Assembly (NCBI RefSeq): GCF_000723205.1
Contig: NZ_HG315671.1
Coordinates: 903,351-967,350 of the forward strand
DNA length: 64,000 nt
Direction: 5' to 3'
From: Formosa agariphila KMM 3901
Lineage (GTDB): Bacteria; Bacteroidota; Bacteroidia; Flavobacteriales; Flavobacteriaceae
Part shown: piece after piece, positions 37,601 through 46,054 of the stretch
Layout: each line of letters starts with the position of its first letter
How positions within the stretch are numbered: the first letter of the stretch is position 1
Translations under genes and position numbers: made by a program
The notes under the pieces: model-generated
Told to the model about the DNA's origin: nothing
Databases searched by the model: none
What the model saw: the letters and a program-made list of their open reading frames with translations, nothing else

Positions 37601-38617
37601 ATGAATATGTATAATTCTAAAATAACTGGTCTTGGATATTACGTTCCAGACAATGTAGTAACCAACGACGATTTGTCTAAATTAATGGACACTAATGATG
37701 CTTGGATTCAAGAGCGTACAGGTATTAAAGAACGTAGGTGGGTTAAACCCGGGTCGGAAGACACAACATCTGTAATGGGAGTTAAAGCTGCGAAAGTGGC
37801 GATTGAGCGTGCTGGTATTGATAAAGACGATATTGATTTAATTGTGTTTGCAACACTAAGTCCAGATTTTTATTTTCCTGGACCAGGAGTTCAAGTTCAA
37901 AAAGCATTAGACATAAAAACTGTAGGAGCAATAGATATAAGAAACCAATGTTCTGGTTTTATTTACGGACTTTCTGTAGCCGATCAGTTTATTAAAACAG
38001 GCATGTATAAAAACGTGTTGGTAATTGGAAGTGAAATTCATTCTAAAGGGTTAGATTTAACTACTAGAGGAAGAGGTGTTTCTGTTATTTTTGGTGATGG
38101 AGCAGGTGCTGCTATTTTAAGCCGAACAGAAGATAACTCAAAAGGAATTTTATCTACACATTTACATTCCGAAGGTGAGCATGCAGAAGAGTTAGCTTTA
38201 ACAGCTCCAGGAATGGGAACACGTTGGGTTAATGATATTTTAAAAGATAACGACCCTAACGATGAAAGTTACTATCCGCATATGAACGGGCAGTTTGTCT
38301 TTAAAAATGCAGTAGTGCGTTTTAGTGAAGTTATTATGGAAGGTTTAAGTACGAATAAATTAGGTCCAGATGCTATAGATATGTTGATCCCGCATCAAGC
38401 CAATTTAAGAATTTCTCAATTTATTCAGAAGAAATTTAAATTAACCGACGATCAGGTGTTTAATAATATTATGAAGTATGGTAACACTACAGCTGCTTCA
38501 ATACCTATTGCTTTAACTGAAGCTTGGGAACAAGGAAAAATTAAAGAAGGAGATACCGTTGTGTTAGCTGCTTTTGGAAGTGGTTTTACTTGGGGAAGTG
38601 CTATAATAAAGTGGTAA
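37601..38617 (+). CDS. Beta-ketoacyl-ACP synthase III
   Basis: 338-residue thiolase-fold enzyme that condenses an acyl-CoA with malonyl-ACP to begin fatty acid synthesis. The active triad is visible: C117 (NQCSGF), H265 (PHQANLR) and an Asn in YGNTTAAS. The N-terminal KITGLGYYVP and DTNDAWIQERTGIKERR are typical of FabH. It lies outside a fatty acid gene cluster, so a second, specialised KAS III cannot be excluded; many Flavobacteriaceae carry several copies. Single gene with its own terminator. Confidence 0.9.
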   Translation: MNMYNSKITGLGYYVPDNVVTNDDLSKLMDTNDAWIQERTGIKERRWVKPGSEDTTSVMGVKAAKVAIERAGIDKDDIDLIVFATLSPDFYFPGPGVQVQKALDIKTVGAIDIRNQCSGFIYGLSVADQFIKTGMYKNVLVIGSEIHSKGLDLTTRGRGVSVIFGDGAGAAILSRTEDNSKGILSTHLHSEGEHAEELALTAPGMGTRWVNDILKDNDPNDESYYPHMNGQFVFKNAVVRFSEVIMEGLSTNKLGPDAIDMLIPHQANLRISQFIQKKFKLTDDQVFNNIMKYGNTTAASIPIALTEAWEQGKIKEGDTVVLAAFGSGFTWGSAIIKW

Positions 38618-38638
38618 AGACGAATAAGTTTAGATATA

Positions 38639-38672
38639 GAAAAAGCCGAAACGAAAGTTTCGGCTTTTTTAA
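38639..38672 (+). terminator. Intrinsic terminator after the KAS III gene
   Basis: Perfect 12-base arms (38641-38652 and 38657-38668) around a GAAA loop, followed by a T run. Confidence 0.92.
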
Positions 38673-39148
38673 TGTTTTGCTAAAAATCAAATCTAAAAAC
38701 TAACATGGTTTACGAATAATGATTTTGATAAGAAGACTAATTCAAAAGTAAAAAAACAATTCGTTATGCTTGTTCTATTTTTATATAACGCAAAATAAAG
38801 GCATCTATTGCTTTGATTTCTAGTGTTTTTGAAAAATTTAACAGAATTAACACAATATTTGGAATTTTAAAGTGAATTTAGTCTTGAATTCATTCTTTAT
38901 TGGGAATAACTTTAAGATGTAAGGGGATTTAAGACATTTTTATTTTTAGTAAATTTAAACGTGTTAATTCTTAATCGAGTCATTTTTATTAGTAATTAGA
39001 ACAATAGAAATTAAGAGTTAGTTTTATTTTTGTTTCATATCTTATTAATGGTAAGCAACTCGTCCCAATGAATTACATGAATTTATTTTTGATGTTCTTA
39101 GGATGATGGTATGCTATTTTTGAATAAAATCAAATCAAATAAAAAATT
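38673..39148. other. Gene-free AT-rich spacer
   Basis: 476 bases without a convincing open frame on either strand. The only recognisable element is TATTTTTG at 39115-39122, a TAnnTTTG match 26 bases before the CoA-binding gene. No repeat or strong hairpin was seen. Confidence 0.45.
39115..39122 (+). promoter_or_regulatory. -7 promoter element for the CoA-binding gene
   Basis: Reads TATTTTTG, 26 bases before the ATG at 39149. Confidence 0.5.
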
Positions 39149-39511
39149 ATGAATAAGAAAACACTAGTTATTGGAGCGTCATTAAATCCGTCTAGATATT
39201 CTAATATGGCAATAAAACGATTGGTTGGTGCAAATCAAGAAACTGTTGCCTTCGGATTAAAAAAAGGAACAGTTTCAGGAGTATCTATTGATACTGATTT
39301 GGTGCAATATCAAGATATCGATACGGTGACTTTATATCTTAATCCAAAACGTCAAGCACAGTATTACGATTATATCATTGGTTTGCAACCTAAACGTGTT
39401 GTCTTTAACCCAGGCACAGAAAACCCTGAGTTTTATAAGCTTTTAAAAGAAAATGGAATCGATTTTGATGAAGCTTGTACGTTAGTTCTGCTGTCTACGA
39501 ATCAGTACTAA
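39149..39511 (+). CDS. CoA-binding domain protein
   Basis: 120-residue cytosolic Rossmann-fold protein of the CoA_binding_2 family (YccU-like). The nucleotide-binding front VIGASLNPSRYSNMAIKRL is at about 6-24, with the family's TVTLYLNPKRQAQYYDYI and VVFNPGTENPEFYKLL further on. Family members bind coenzyme A and may sense or regulate CoA metabolism; no reaction is established. Its last 30 bases overlap the end of the convergent symporter gene, an unusual tail-to-tail overlap. Confidence 0.85.
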   Translation: MNKKTLVIGASLNPSRYSNMAIKRLVGANQETVAFGLKKGTVSGVSIDTDLVQYQDIDTVTLYLNPKRQAQYYDYIIGLQPKRVVFNPGTENPEFYKLLKENGIDFDEACTLVLLSTNQY

Positions 39512-40924
39512 TCCTAAAAAGGTTAATAAACCATTTAGAATTAAGATAAAAAATCCGAATTCAAATCCGAACCACTTTAAACTATTTACACTTATTATAT
39601 AAGATAATATTGGTGATAATATAGCAACAACGGGAACGAATTTATCTTTTACTTGCCATGTTGTGAATAAACCAAAACTATATAACCCTAACAAAGGCCC
39701 GTAGGTATAACCTGCAAATACAAATAGTTTTGCAATAACACTTTCGTCTTTAATTACATATTTAAATGTAACAATTACAAGTATTAATAGAATAGAGATT
39801 AAGACGTGAATACGTTTTCTAATAGCAATTTGTTTTGGCTTATCGTATTTTTTTTCAATATCTAAAATATCTATACTAAACGAAGTGGTTAAAGATGTTA
39901 GGGCACTGTCTGCGCTACTATAAGCTGCGGCAATTAAACCTAGTAAGAAGAATACAAATACACCAGTTCCTAAATGGTTTTTTGCTAATATTGGAAATAA
40001 GTCATCTTTATGGGCATCTATTCCATTTTGCTGTGCATAAACTGTAAGCAGAAGTCCTAAACTTAAAAATACAAAGTTGGTAATGGTTAATACTATGGTA
40101 AACCAGAACATGTTTTTCTGAGCGTCTTTAAGTGTTTTACAGGTTAGGTTTTTTTGCATCATATCTTGATCTAACCCCGTCATAACAATAGCTATAAAAG
40201 CGCCGGAAATAAATTGTTTCCAAAAGTAGTTGGCTGTTTTAATATCATCAAAAAAGAACATTTTAGATAAGTCGCTATCTAATACAAAACTTAAGGCCGA
40301 TTTACCATCAAGATTAAGGTCTTGGCTTACAGAGTAAATTGCAACTCCAACAGCAATTAACATAAAAAGTGTCTGTAAAGTATCTGTCCAAACAATAGTT
40401 TTAATACCCGATTTAAACGTGTATAACCAAATTAGTAAAACTGTAATGGTAACGGTTTGCCAAAATTGAATTCCTAAATCGTCGAACAAAATAATTTGTA
40501 ACACATTAGCTACTAAGAAGAGTCTGAAACTGGCGCCGACTATACGAGAAATTAAAAAGAAAGATGCTCCGGTTTTATACGAGTAATTACCAAATCGCTC
40601 TTCTAAATAGGTGTAAATTGAAGTTAAATTGAGTTTGTAATATAAAGGTAAAAGTACGGTACCAATAACTAAATAACCCACTATGTAACCAAAAACCACT
40701 TGCATATAGCTAAACTGAGAGGCTTCTATCCAACCAGGTACCGATATAAAAGTTACACCAGACAGCGAAGCGCCAATCATTCCAAAGGCTACAACATACC
40801 AAGGCGATTGTTTGTTGCCTTTAAAAAAAGCGTTGTTATCGGTTTTTTTTCCTGTTAGGTAAGAAATTAAAATCAGCACGCCAAAATAGGCGGCGATAAG
40901 TAAAATAATCTGGTTAGCGCTCAT
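39482..40924 (-). CDS. Sodium:solute symporter family transporter
   Basis: I use the ATG at 40924 (MSANQIILL), since further upstream the frame opens only with TTG at 40945. The 480-residue product has about 13 hydrophobic helices and typical SSS stretches: GMIGASLSGVTFISVPGWIE near the front, TDTLQTLFMLIAV, MTGLDQDMMQKNLTC and SSADSALTSLTTSFSIDIL. These proteins carry sugars, amino acids or carboxylates with sodium. The substrate cannot be named. The SADSALTS region matches sodium-binding site segments of the family. Confidence 0.88.
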   Translation of the reverse strand: MSANQIILLIAAYFGVLILISYLTGKKTDNNAFFKGNKQSPWYVVAFGMIGASLSGVTFISVPGWIEASQFSYMQVVFGYIVGYLVIGTVLLPLYYKLNLTSIYTYLEERFGNYSYKTGASFFLISRIVGASFRLFLVANVLQIILFDDLGIQFWQTVTITVLLIWLYTFKSGIKTIVWTDTLQTLFMLIAVGVAIYSVSQDLNLDGKSALSFVLDSDLSKMFFFDDIKTANYFWKQFISGAFIAIVMTGLDQDMMQKNLTCKTLKDAQKNMFWFTIVLTITNFVFLSLGLLLTVYAQQNGIDAHKDDLFPILAKNHLGTGVFVFFLLGLIAAAYSSADSALTSLTTSFSIDILDIEKKYDKPKQIAIRKRIHVLISILLILVIVTFKYVIKDESVIAKLFVFAGYTYGPLLGLYSFGLFTTWQVKDKFVPVVAILSPILSYIISVNSLKWFGFEFGFFILILNGLLTFLGLVLIRRQQN

Positions 40925-40992
40925 AAAATTGTTTTCGTAGACCAAAATACAAATATCCGATGGTATTAGAACAAATCTTAAAACTAAAATTG

Positions 40993-41000
40993 TAAATTTG
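40993..41000 (+). promoter_or_regulatory. -7 promoter element at the recR start
   Basis: Reads TAAATTTG and ends six bases before the ATG at 41007. Because the TTG at 40998 is part of this motif, it is unlikely to be a start codon. If the element is used, the recR transcript would start at or very near its ATG (leaderless or nearly so). Confidence 0.5.
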
Positions 41001-41006
41001 ACCCTT

Positions 41007-41624
41007 ATGGAATTTTCTTCAAAATTACTTGAAAAGGCAGTTAACGAGATGTCTCAATTACCGGGTGTAGGAAAACGTACTGCATTACGATTGGTTTTGC
41101 ATTTATTAAGACAGCCAGAATCTCAAACTGTACAATTGGCACAGGCATTACTAAATATGCGAACCGAGATTAAGTTTTGTAAATCATGCAATAACATTAG
41201 CGATAACGTGTTATGCGAAATATGTTCTAATCCACGAAGACAAGAAGACATAATTTGTGTGGTAGAAGATATTCGGGATGTTATGGCTATAGAAAATACG
41301 AGTTCTTTTAAAGGCTTGTATCATGTGTTAGGTGGGAAAATTTCTCCTATGGATGGCATTGGTCCTCACGATTTAAATATTACTCCTTTAGTCAATAAAA
41401 TAAAAGAAGGACGGGTAAAAGAACTAATCTTTGCATTAAGTCCTACAATGGAGGGCGATACGACTAACTTCTATATTTTTAAACAAATTCAAGATTTAGA
41501 CGTTGTTACATCTACTATTGCCCGTGGTATTTCTGTTGGCGACGAATTAGAATATGCCGATGAGGTTACGCTAGGGCGAAGTATCCTGAACCGAATTCCT
41601 TTTGAAGGTTCACTAAAATCTTAA
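41007..41624 (+). CDS. recR: Recombination protein RecR
   Basis: Cytosolic DNA repair protein that works with RecO and RecF to load RecA at gaps. I take the ATG at 41007, giving 205 residues; a TTG start nine bases upstream falls inside a promoter motif. The N-terminal helix-hairpin-helix is [17 protein letters not shown] (about 15-31). The zinc finger follows as [16 protein letters not shown], then the Toprim domain ([29 protein letters not shown]). The glycosyltransferase gene starts six bases after its stop, so the two form an operon. Confidence 0.95.
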   Translation: MEFSSKLLEKAVNEMSQLPGVGKRTALRLVLHLLRQPESQTVQLAQALLNMRTEIKFCKSCNNISDNVLCEICSNPRRQEDIICVVEDIRDVMAIENTSSFKGLYHVLGGKISPMDGIGPHDLNITPLVNKIKEGRVKELIFALSPTMEGDTTNFYIFKQIQDLDVVTSTIARGISVGDELEYADEVTLGRSILNRIPFEGSLKS

Positions 41625-41630
41625 ATCAAG

Positions 41631-42728
41631 TTGAAGCTCTCTGTAGTTATTTTAAATTATAATGTGCGCTATTTTTTAGAGCTCTGTCTAAAAAGTGTCG
41701 TTGCAGCGACTTCTAAAATAGATGCAGAAATTATTGTGGTAGATAATCAGTCTACAGACGATAGTTGTAATATGTTAAAAACAAACTTTCCTGAAGTTAA
41801 ATTAATAGAAAACACAGTTAATTATGGGTTTTCTAAAGGGAATAATATTGGTGTTGCAGAAGCGAAAGGTGAATATGTCTGTATTTTAAATCCTGATACA
41901 GTAGTTTCTGAAGATACGTTTATAAAGATTTTAGAATTTGCAGAAAAGGAATCTCATCTCGGAATTGTTGGGTGTAAGTTAATAGATGGCACTGGAGCAT
42001 TTTTACAAGAAAGTAAACGTAATGTGCCAACACCTGAAGTTGCACTTAAAAAAATTCTAGGAGACTCATATTCGTATTACGCAAACCATTTAAGAGAAAA
42101 TAATATAGGCAAAGTCGATATTTTGGTTGGCGCATTTATGCTTATTAAGCGGGATGTGTATCACCTAGTCGGAGGTTTTGACGAAGATTATTTTATGTAT
42201 GGAGAAGATGTCGATCTATCATATAAAACGTTGAAATCTGGATTTCATAACTATTATTTCGGAGAAACAACGGTAATACATTACAAAGGAGAAAGTACCT
42301 TGCGTAATAAAAATTATGCCAATCGATTTAATGGTGCAATGCAGATTTTTTATAAGAAACATTTCAAAAAAAATACACTTTTTGAAGTCCTGGTGGCTCT
42401 TGGAGTAAAGGGATTAACACTATTAAATATTCAGCCTTCAATAGAGAACAGAGAGGTGAAATCTATTGTTTTGGTTTCTAATCAAGATAATAAATTGCTT
42501 GAATCTAAGATGGCTTTTAAGTTGAATTTAAAATCTAATATTGAAGCGGTAGAAGATGCTCAGCAAATAATTCTAGATAATAATGTGTTGACTTTTAGGC
42601 AGATTATAACCATTATGGAGAGCTTTTGCAAGGTTCGTATGGTTACATTTCGCATTCTTCCTAAAGGCAGTAACTTTGTTTTAGGCAGTGATAATGCTGT
42701 ATCTAGAGGTAATGTTATTCATTTTTAG
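41631..42728 (+). CDS. Family 2 glycosyltransferase
   Basis: 365-residue inverting glycosyltransferase of the GT-A fold. The TTG at 41631 is the only sensible start, giving MKLSVVILNYNVRYFLELCL, the standard front of this family. The nucleotide-sugar site is CILNPDTVVS (a DXD-like NPDT), and the acceptor side has GEDVDLSYKTLK. The C-terminal third (about 250-365) lacks a clear transferase motif and may anchor the enzyme or a partner. Acceptor unknown; WbbL-like rhamnosyl transferases of lipopolysaccharide or glycolipid synthesis look most similar. In operon with recR. Confidence 0.85.
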   Translation: MKLSVVILNYNVRYFLELCLKSVVAATSKIDAEIIVVDNQSTDDSCNMLKTNFPEVKLIENTVNYGFSKGNNIGVAEAKGEYVCILNPDTVVSEDTFIKILEFAEKESHLGIVGCKLIDGTGAFLQESKRNVPTPEVALKKILGDSYSYYANHLRENNIGKVDILVGAFMLIKRDVYHLVGGFDEDYFMYGEDVDLSYKTLKSGFHNYYFGETTVIHYKGESTLRNKNYANRFNGAMQIFYKKHFKKNTLFEVLVALGVKGLTLLNIQPSIENREVKSIVLVSNQDNKLLESKMAFKLNLKSNIEAVEDAQQIILDNNVLTFRQIITIMESFCKVRMVTFRILPKGSNFVLGSDNAVSRGNVIHF

Positions 42729-42842
42729 TACCTTTGCTGAATTAAAAAACATTGAGAATTAACTGCGTTTTTTTAGGCTAAAAATGTATTTATATGTTAA
42801 TTTCGCAATTATAATTTTAAAAAATAGCTTTACATTATTAAT

Positions 42843-44192
42843 ATGGCAAAATTTGAACTGAAATTACCTAAAATGGGAGAAAGTGTTGCAGAGGCAACGA
42901 TTACTTCATGGTTAAAGGAGGTTGGGGAAACTATCGAGGCCGATGAGGCTGTTCTTGAAATAGCAACCGATAAAGTTGATAGTGAAGTCCCGAGTGATGT
43001 AGAGGGGGTTTTAATAGAAAAATTATTTGAAGTTGATGATGTTGTTCAAGTAGGACAAACAATTGCTATAATTGAAATTTCTGGAGAAGATACATCCGAT
43101 TCAGATGCTTCAGATGATATAGAAGAAACTGTTCCAGAACCTAAAGTTGTAGAAGCTTTAGAAAAAACAGTTAGCGTTGCTCAAGAAACTGTAGCTAGTA
43201 ACGTAGTGTCTAGCGAAAATCGTTTTTATTCTCCATTAGTAAGAAATATTGCAAAAGCAGAAGGTTTAGATCAATCTGAATTAGATTGTATTTCTGGATC
43301 AGGACTTGAAGGTCGTGTCACTAAAACCGACATTCTTAATTATATTGAAACTAGAGGTACTAAACCAGCAGCAGTTACAGCACCAGCTGAGCCTGTAAAT
43401 AATAATCAGGCACAAAATGTGTCGTCACCAGCACCTGTAGTTAGTAGTAAACCTGCTGTAGAGACACCTGTTATTGCATCTGGTGAAGACGAAATAATTG
43501 AAATGTCCAGAATGGGAAAATTAGTAGCGAAACATATGGTTGAGTCTGCTAATACGTCTGTACATGTACAAAGTTTTATAGAAGTTGATGTTACTAATAT
43601 CTGGAATTGGAGAAAACGAGTTAAAGATGGATTTGCTAAGCGTGAAGGCGAAAATTTAACTTTCACTCCAATATTTATGGAAGCTGTAGCGAAATCTTTA
43701 CGTGAGTTTCCAATGATAAATATTTCGTTTAAAGATGATCAGATAATTAAAAAGAAAGATATCAATTTAGGTATGGCAGCGGCGCTACCAGATGGTAACT
43801 TAATTGTACCCGTTATTAAAAATGCGGATCAGTTAAACCTAATTGGTATGACTAAAAATGTAAATGATTTAGCAAAACGTGCAAGAGCTAATAAATTAAA
43901 ACCAGACGAAATTCAAGGTGGTACGTATACAGTTACCAATGTAGGAGCTTTTGGAAGTGTAATGGGAACACCAATTATTAATCAGCCGCAAGTTGCAATT
44001 TTAGCTTTAGGAGCAATTAGAAAGGTGCCTGCAGTAATTGAAACACCACAAGGCGATTTTATTGGTATACGTTATAAAATGTTTTTAACTCATTCTTATG
44101 ATCACCGTGTAGTAAACGGAGCGCAAGGAGGATTGTTTATTAAAGCAGTTAAAGATTATTTAGAAGCTTGGGATGTGAATCAGGAAATTTAA
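42843..44192 (+). CDS. 2-oxo acid dehydrogenase E2 acyltransferase (branched-chain type likely)
   Basis: 449-residue dihydrolipoamide acyltransferase core of a 2-oxo acid dehydrogenase complex. The single lipoyl domain (1-77) has the lipoylated lysine K44 in EIATDKVDSEV. A flexible acidic/alanine-rich linker follows, then the E1/E3-binding domain (about 133-170, FYSPLVRNIAKAEGL). A second linker leads to the catalytic domain (about 215-449). The catalytic motif near the end reads HSYDHRVVNG, with Asn where most E2 enzymes have Asp. The substrate (pyruvate, 2-oxoglutarate or branched-chain oxo acids) cannot be settled; lone genes of this layout in flavobacteria are usually called branched-chain. 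Terminator at 44217-44248. Confidence 0.88.
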   Translation: MAKFELKLPKMGESVAEATITSWLKEVGETIEADEAVLEIATDKVDSEVPSDVEGVLIEKLFEVDDVVQVGQTIAIIEISGEDTSDSDASDDIEETVPEPKVVEALEKTVSVAQETVASNVVSSENRFYSPLVRNIAKAEGLDQSELDCISGSGLEGRVTKTDILNYIETRGTKPAAVTAPAEPVNNNQAQNVSSPAPVVSSKPAVETPVIASGEDEIIEMSRMGKLVAKHMVESANTSVHVQSFIEVDVTNIWNWRKRVKDGFAKREGENLTFTPIFMEAVAKSLREFPMINISFKDDQIIKKKDINLGMAAALPDGNLIVPVIKNADQLNLIGMTKNVNDLAKRARANKLKPDEIQGGTYTVTNVGAFGSVMGTPIINQPQVAILALGAIRKVPAVIETPQGDFIGIRYKMFLTHSYDHRVVNGAQGGLFIKAVKDYLEAWDVNQEI

Positions 44193-44216
44193 AGAAAAAA
44201 AGAAAACGTTATAAAT

Positions 44217-44248
44217 TAAACCTAACTGAAAACAGTTGGGTTTTTTTA
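44217..44248 (+). terminator. Intrinsic terminator after the E2 gene
   Basis: Arms 44218-44228 and 44233-44243 pair over 11 bases with one G-T wobble around an AAAA loop, followed by a T run. Confidence 0.85.
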
Positions 44249-44299
44249 TAATACACAGATAACATTTACTAAATTTACATCTTAATAAAATTTATTTTA

Positions 44300-45076
44300 A
44301 TGAATCTCAATCTTAAAAAACCCATTTGTTTTTTCGATCTAGAAACAACAGGTATCAATATATCAAAAGACAGAATAGTAGAAATTGCTATTTTAAAAGT
44401 GTTTCCAGACGGTAAAGAAGACTCTAAAACGTGGCTTGTTAATCCTGAAATGCCTATTCCAGCAGAAGTTACCGAAATTCATGGTATATCTGATGCCGAT
44501 GTAGCAGACGCTCCAACTTTTAAAGAGTTGGCAAAGGAAATTTATACCTTGATTAAGGACTCGGATTTAGGTGGTTTTAATTCTAATCGGTTCGATATTC
44601 CGCTTTTAGCAGAAGAAATGTTACGTGCAGATATAGATTTTGATATGAAAAGCACTTTAGCTGTAGATGTACAAACCATTTTTCATAAAATGGAACAGCG
44701 TACTTTAAGTGCGGCGTATAAGTTTTATTGTGGAAAAGATTTAGAAAATGCCCATAGCGCAGCTGCAGATACATTTGCAACTTACGAAGTATTAAAGGCT
44801 CAAGTTGAAAAATACGAAGAGCTAGAAAATAACACTAAGTTTCTTTCAGAATTTAGTAGTAGAAAACAGTTTGCAGATTTTGCAGGATTTTTAGTCTTTA
44901 ATAAAGCAGGCGAGGAGTGTTTTTCTTTTGGGAAACATAAAAACAAGAGGGTATTAGATGTACTAAACGACGAACCAGGATATTTTGGCTGGTTGTTAAA
45001 TGCAGATTTTCCGTTGTATACAAAAAAGGTATTAACGGCAATTAAGTTAAGAAGTTTTAATAATAAGTTGAATTAA
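44300..45076 (+). CDS. DEDDh 3'-5' exonuclease with ExoX-like C-terminal domain
   Basis: 258-residue nuclease related to the proofreading subunit of DNA polymerase III. The catalytic residues are visible: FFDLETTGI (Asp, Glu), GFNSNRFDIPLL (Asp) and HSAAADT (His, Asp). A C-terminal segment (about 205-250) with FGKHKNKRVLDVL and GWLLNADFPLYTKK matches the small ExoX-like/DUF3820 module. It starts an apparent operon with FAH (19-base gap), Hpt and CinA genes. A repair or RNA-trimming role is more likely than replication, since the polymerase epsilon subunit is usually elsewhere. Confidence 0.88.
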   Translation: MNLNLKKPICFFDLETTGINISKDRIVEIAILKVFPDGKEDSKTWLVNPEMPIPAEVTEIHGISDADVADAPTFKELAKEIYTLIKDSDLGGFNSNRFDIPLLAEEMLRADIDFDMKSTLAVDVQTIFHKMEQRTLSAAYKFYCGKDLENAHSAAADTFATYEVLKAQVEKYEELENNTKFLSEFSSRKQFADFAGFLVFNKAGEECFSFGKHKNKRVLDVLNDEPGYFGWLLNADFPLYTKKVLTAIKLRSFNNKLN

Positions 45077-45095
45077 TTTTTAGATCCTTTCAAGT

Positions 45096-45707
45096 ATGAA
45101 ACTTATTTGTATCGGTAGAAACTACACAGAACATATAGAAGAGTTAGAAAATGAAAAGCCAACAGATCCTGTTGTGTTTTTAAAACCAGACACGGCAATT
45201 CTTTTAAAAAAGCAACCGTTTTTTATTCCAGATTTTTCTGACGATGTACATTATGAAGTTGAGGTTTTAGTCAAAATCAATAAAGTAGGAAAGTATATCG
45301 ATAAAAAGTTTGCTCATAAATATTATGATGAGGTTGGCTTAGGAATCGATTTTACAGCTAGAGATCTACAAGCTAAATTAAAGGCTAAAGGATTACCTTG
45401 GGAAAAAGCAAAAGCATTTGATGGTGCTGCAGTAATTGGTAAGTGGTTGCCTAAAAGTGAATTTTCAGACTTAAATCAGTTGAGTTTTTCGTTAAAAAAG
45501 AACGAAAATACTGTCCAAAACGGAAATACGAGTCACATGCTCTGGAAAATCGATGAGTTAATAGAATGTGTTTCAAAATATTTCACTTTAAAGATTGGAG
45601 ATGTTATCTTTACTGGAACACCTTCTGGAGTAGGCCCCGTTGCTCCAAACGATGTATTAAAAGGATTTATAGAAGATAGAGAGCTATTTTCAATAACTGT
45701 AAAATAA
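45096..45707 (+). CDS. Fumarylacetoacetate hydrolase family protein
   Basis: 203-residue metal-dependent hydrolase or decarboxylase of the FAH fold. The family's core is visible: ICIGRNYTEHIEEL, HYEVEVLVKINKVGKYI (metal-binding Glu residues), VGLGIDFTARDLQAKLKAKG, LPWEKAKAFDGAAVIG and DVIFTGTPSGVGPV. Members act on acylpyruvates, oxaloacetate or similar diketo acids. The short, single-domain form resembles FAHD1/YcgM, which hydrolyse acylpyruvates and decarboxylate oxaloacetate. The Hpt gene starts two bases after its stop. The physiological substrate is not evident. Confidence 0.88.
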   Translation: MKLICIGRNYTEHIEELENEKPTDPVVFLKPDTAILLKKQPFFIPDFSDDVHYEVEVLVKINKVGKYIDKKFAHKYYDEVGLGIDFTARDLQAKLKAKGLPWEKAKAFDGAAVIGKWLPKSEFSDLNQLSFSLKKNENTVQNGNTSHMLWKIDELIECVSKYFTLKIGDVIFTGTPSGVGPVAPNDVLKGFIEDRELFSITVK

Positions 45708-45709
45708 AT

Positions 45710-46054
45710 ATGGAACAGCATTACAAATTATTTAGAGTAAGGGAATTGGCAGATAACGACGAGGATTTTATCCAAGCATTAGCTTTAACTTTTACAGAGG
45801 AAGTTCCTGAAGATTTAGAGGTGCTAAAGCAAGCTGTTCAGGATAAAAATTATTACACGACGTATCAAATAGCTCATAAACTGAAACCAACAGTAGATTT
45901 GTTTGAACTAGGAGTTCTAGACGATGTTATTGTTGTACAAGATTGGGGTAAGTTTGAGCAAACAGATAAAGATATAACCTCTACATTTAATCATGTAGTT
46001 ACTGCAATAGAATTGGCAGTTTCAGAAATTAAATCAGATTTCGATATTTCATAA
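45710..46054 (+). CDS. Stand-alone Hpt-domain phosphotransfer protein
   Basis: 114 residues that form a single histidine phosphotransfer (Hpt) domain, a helical bundle. The phosphorylatable histidine is H56 in QIAHKLKPTVDLFEL, exactly the Hpt motif. No kinase or receiver domain is attached or nearby. Such proteins relay phosphate between hybrid kinases and response regulators. It sits between FAH (2-base gap) and cinA (one-base TAATG overlap), so it is cotranscribed with metabolic genes, which is an unexpected place for a signalling relay. The cognate kinase must be elsewhere in the genome. Confidence 0.8.
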   Translation: MEQHYKLFRVRELADNDEDFIQALALTFTEEVPEDLEVLKQAVQDKNYYTTYQIAHKLKPTVDLFELGVLDDVIVVQDWGKFEQTDKDITSTFNHVVTAIELAVSEIKSDFDIS

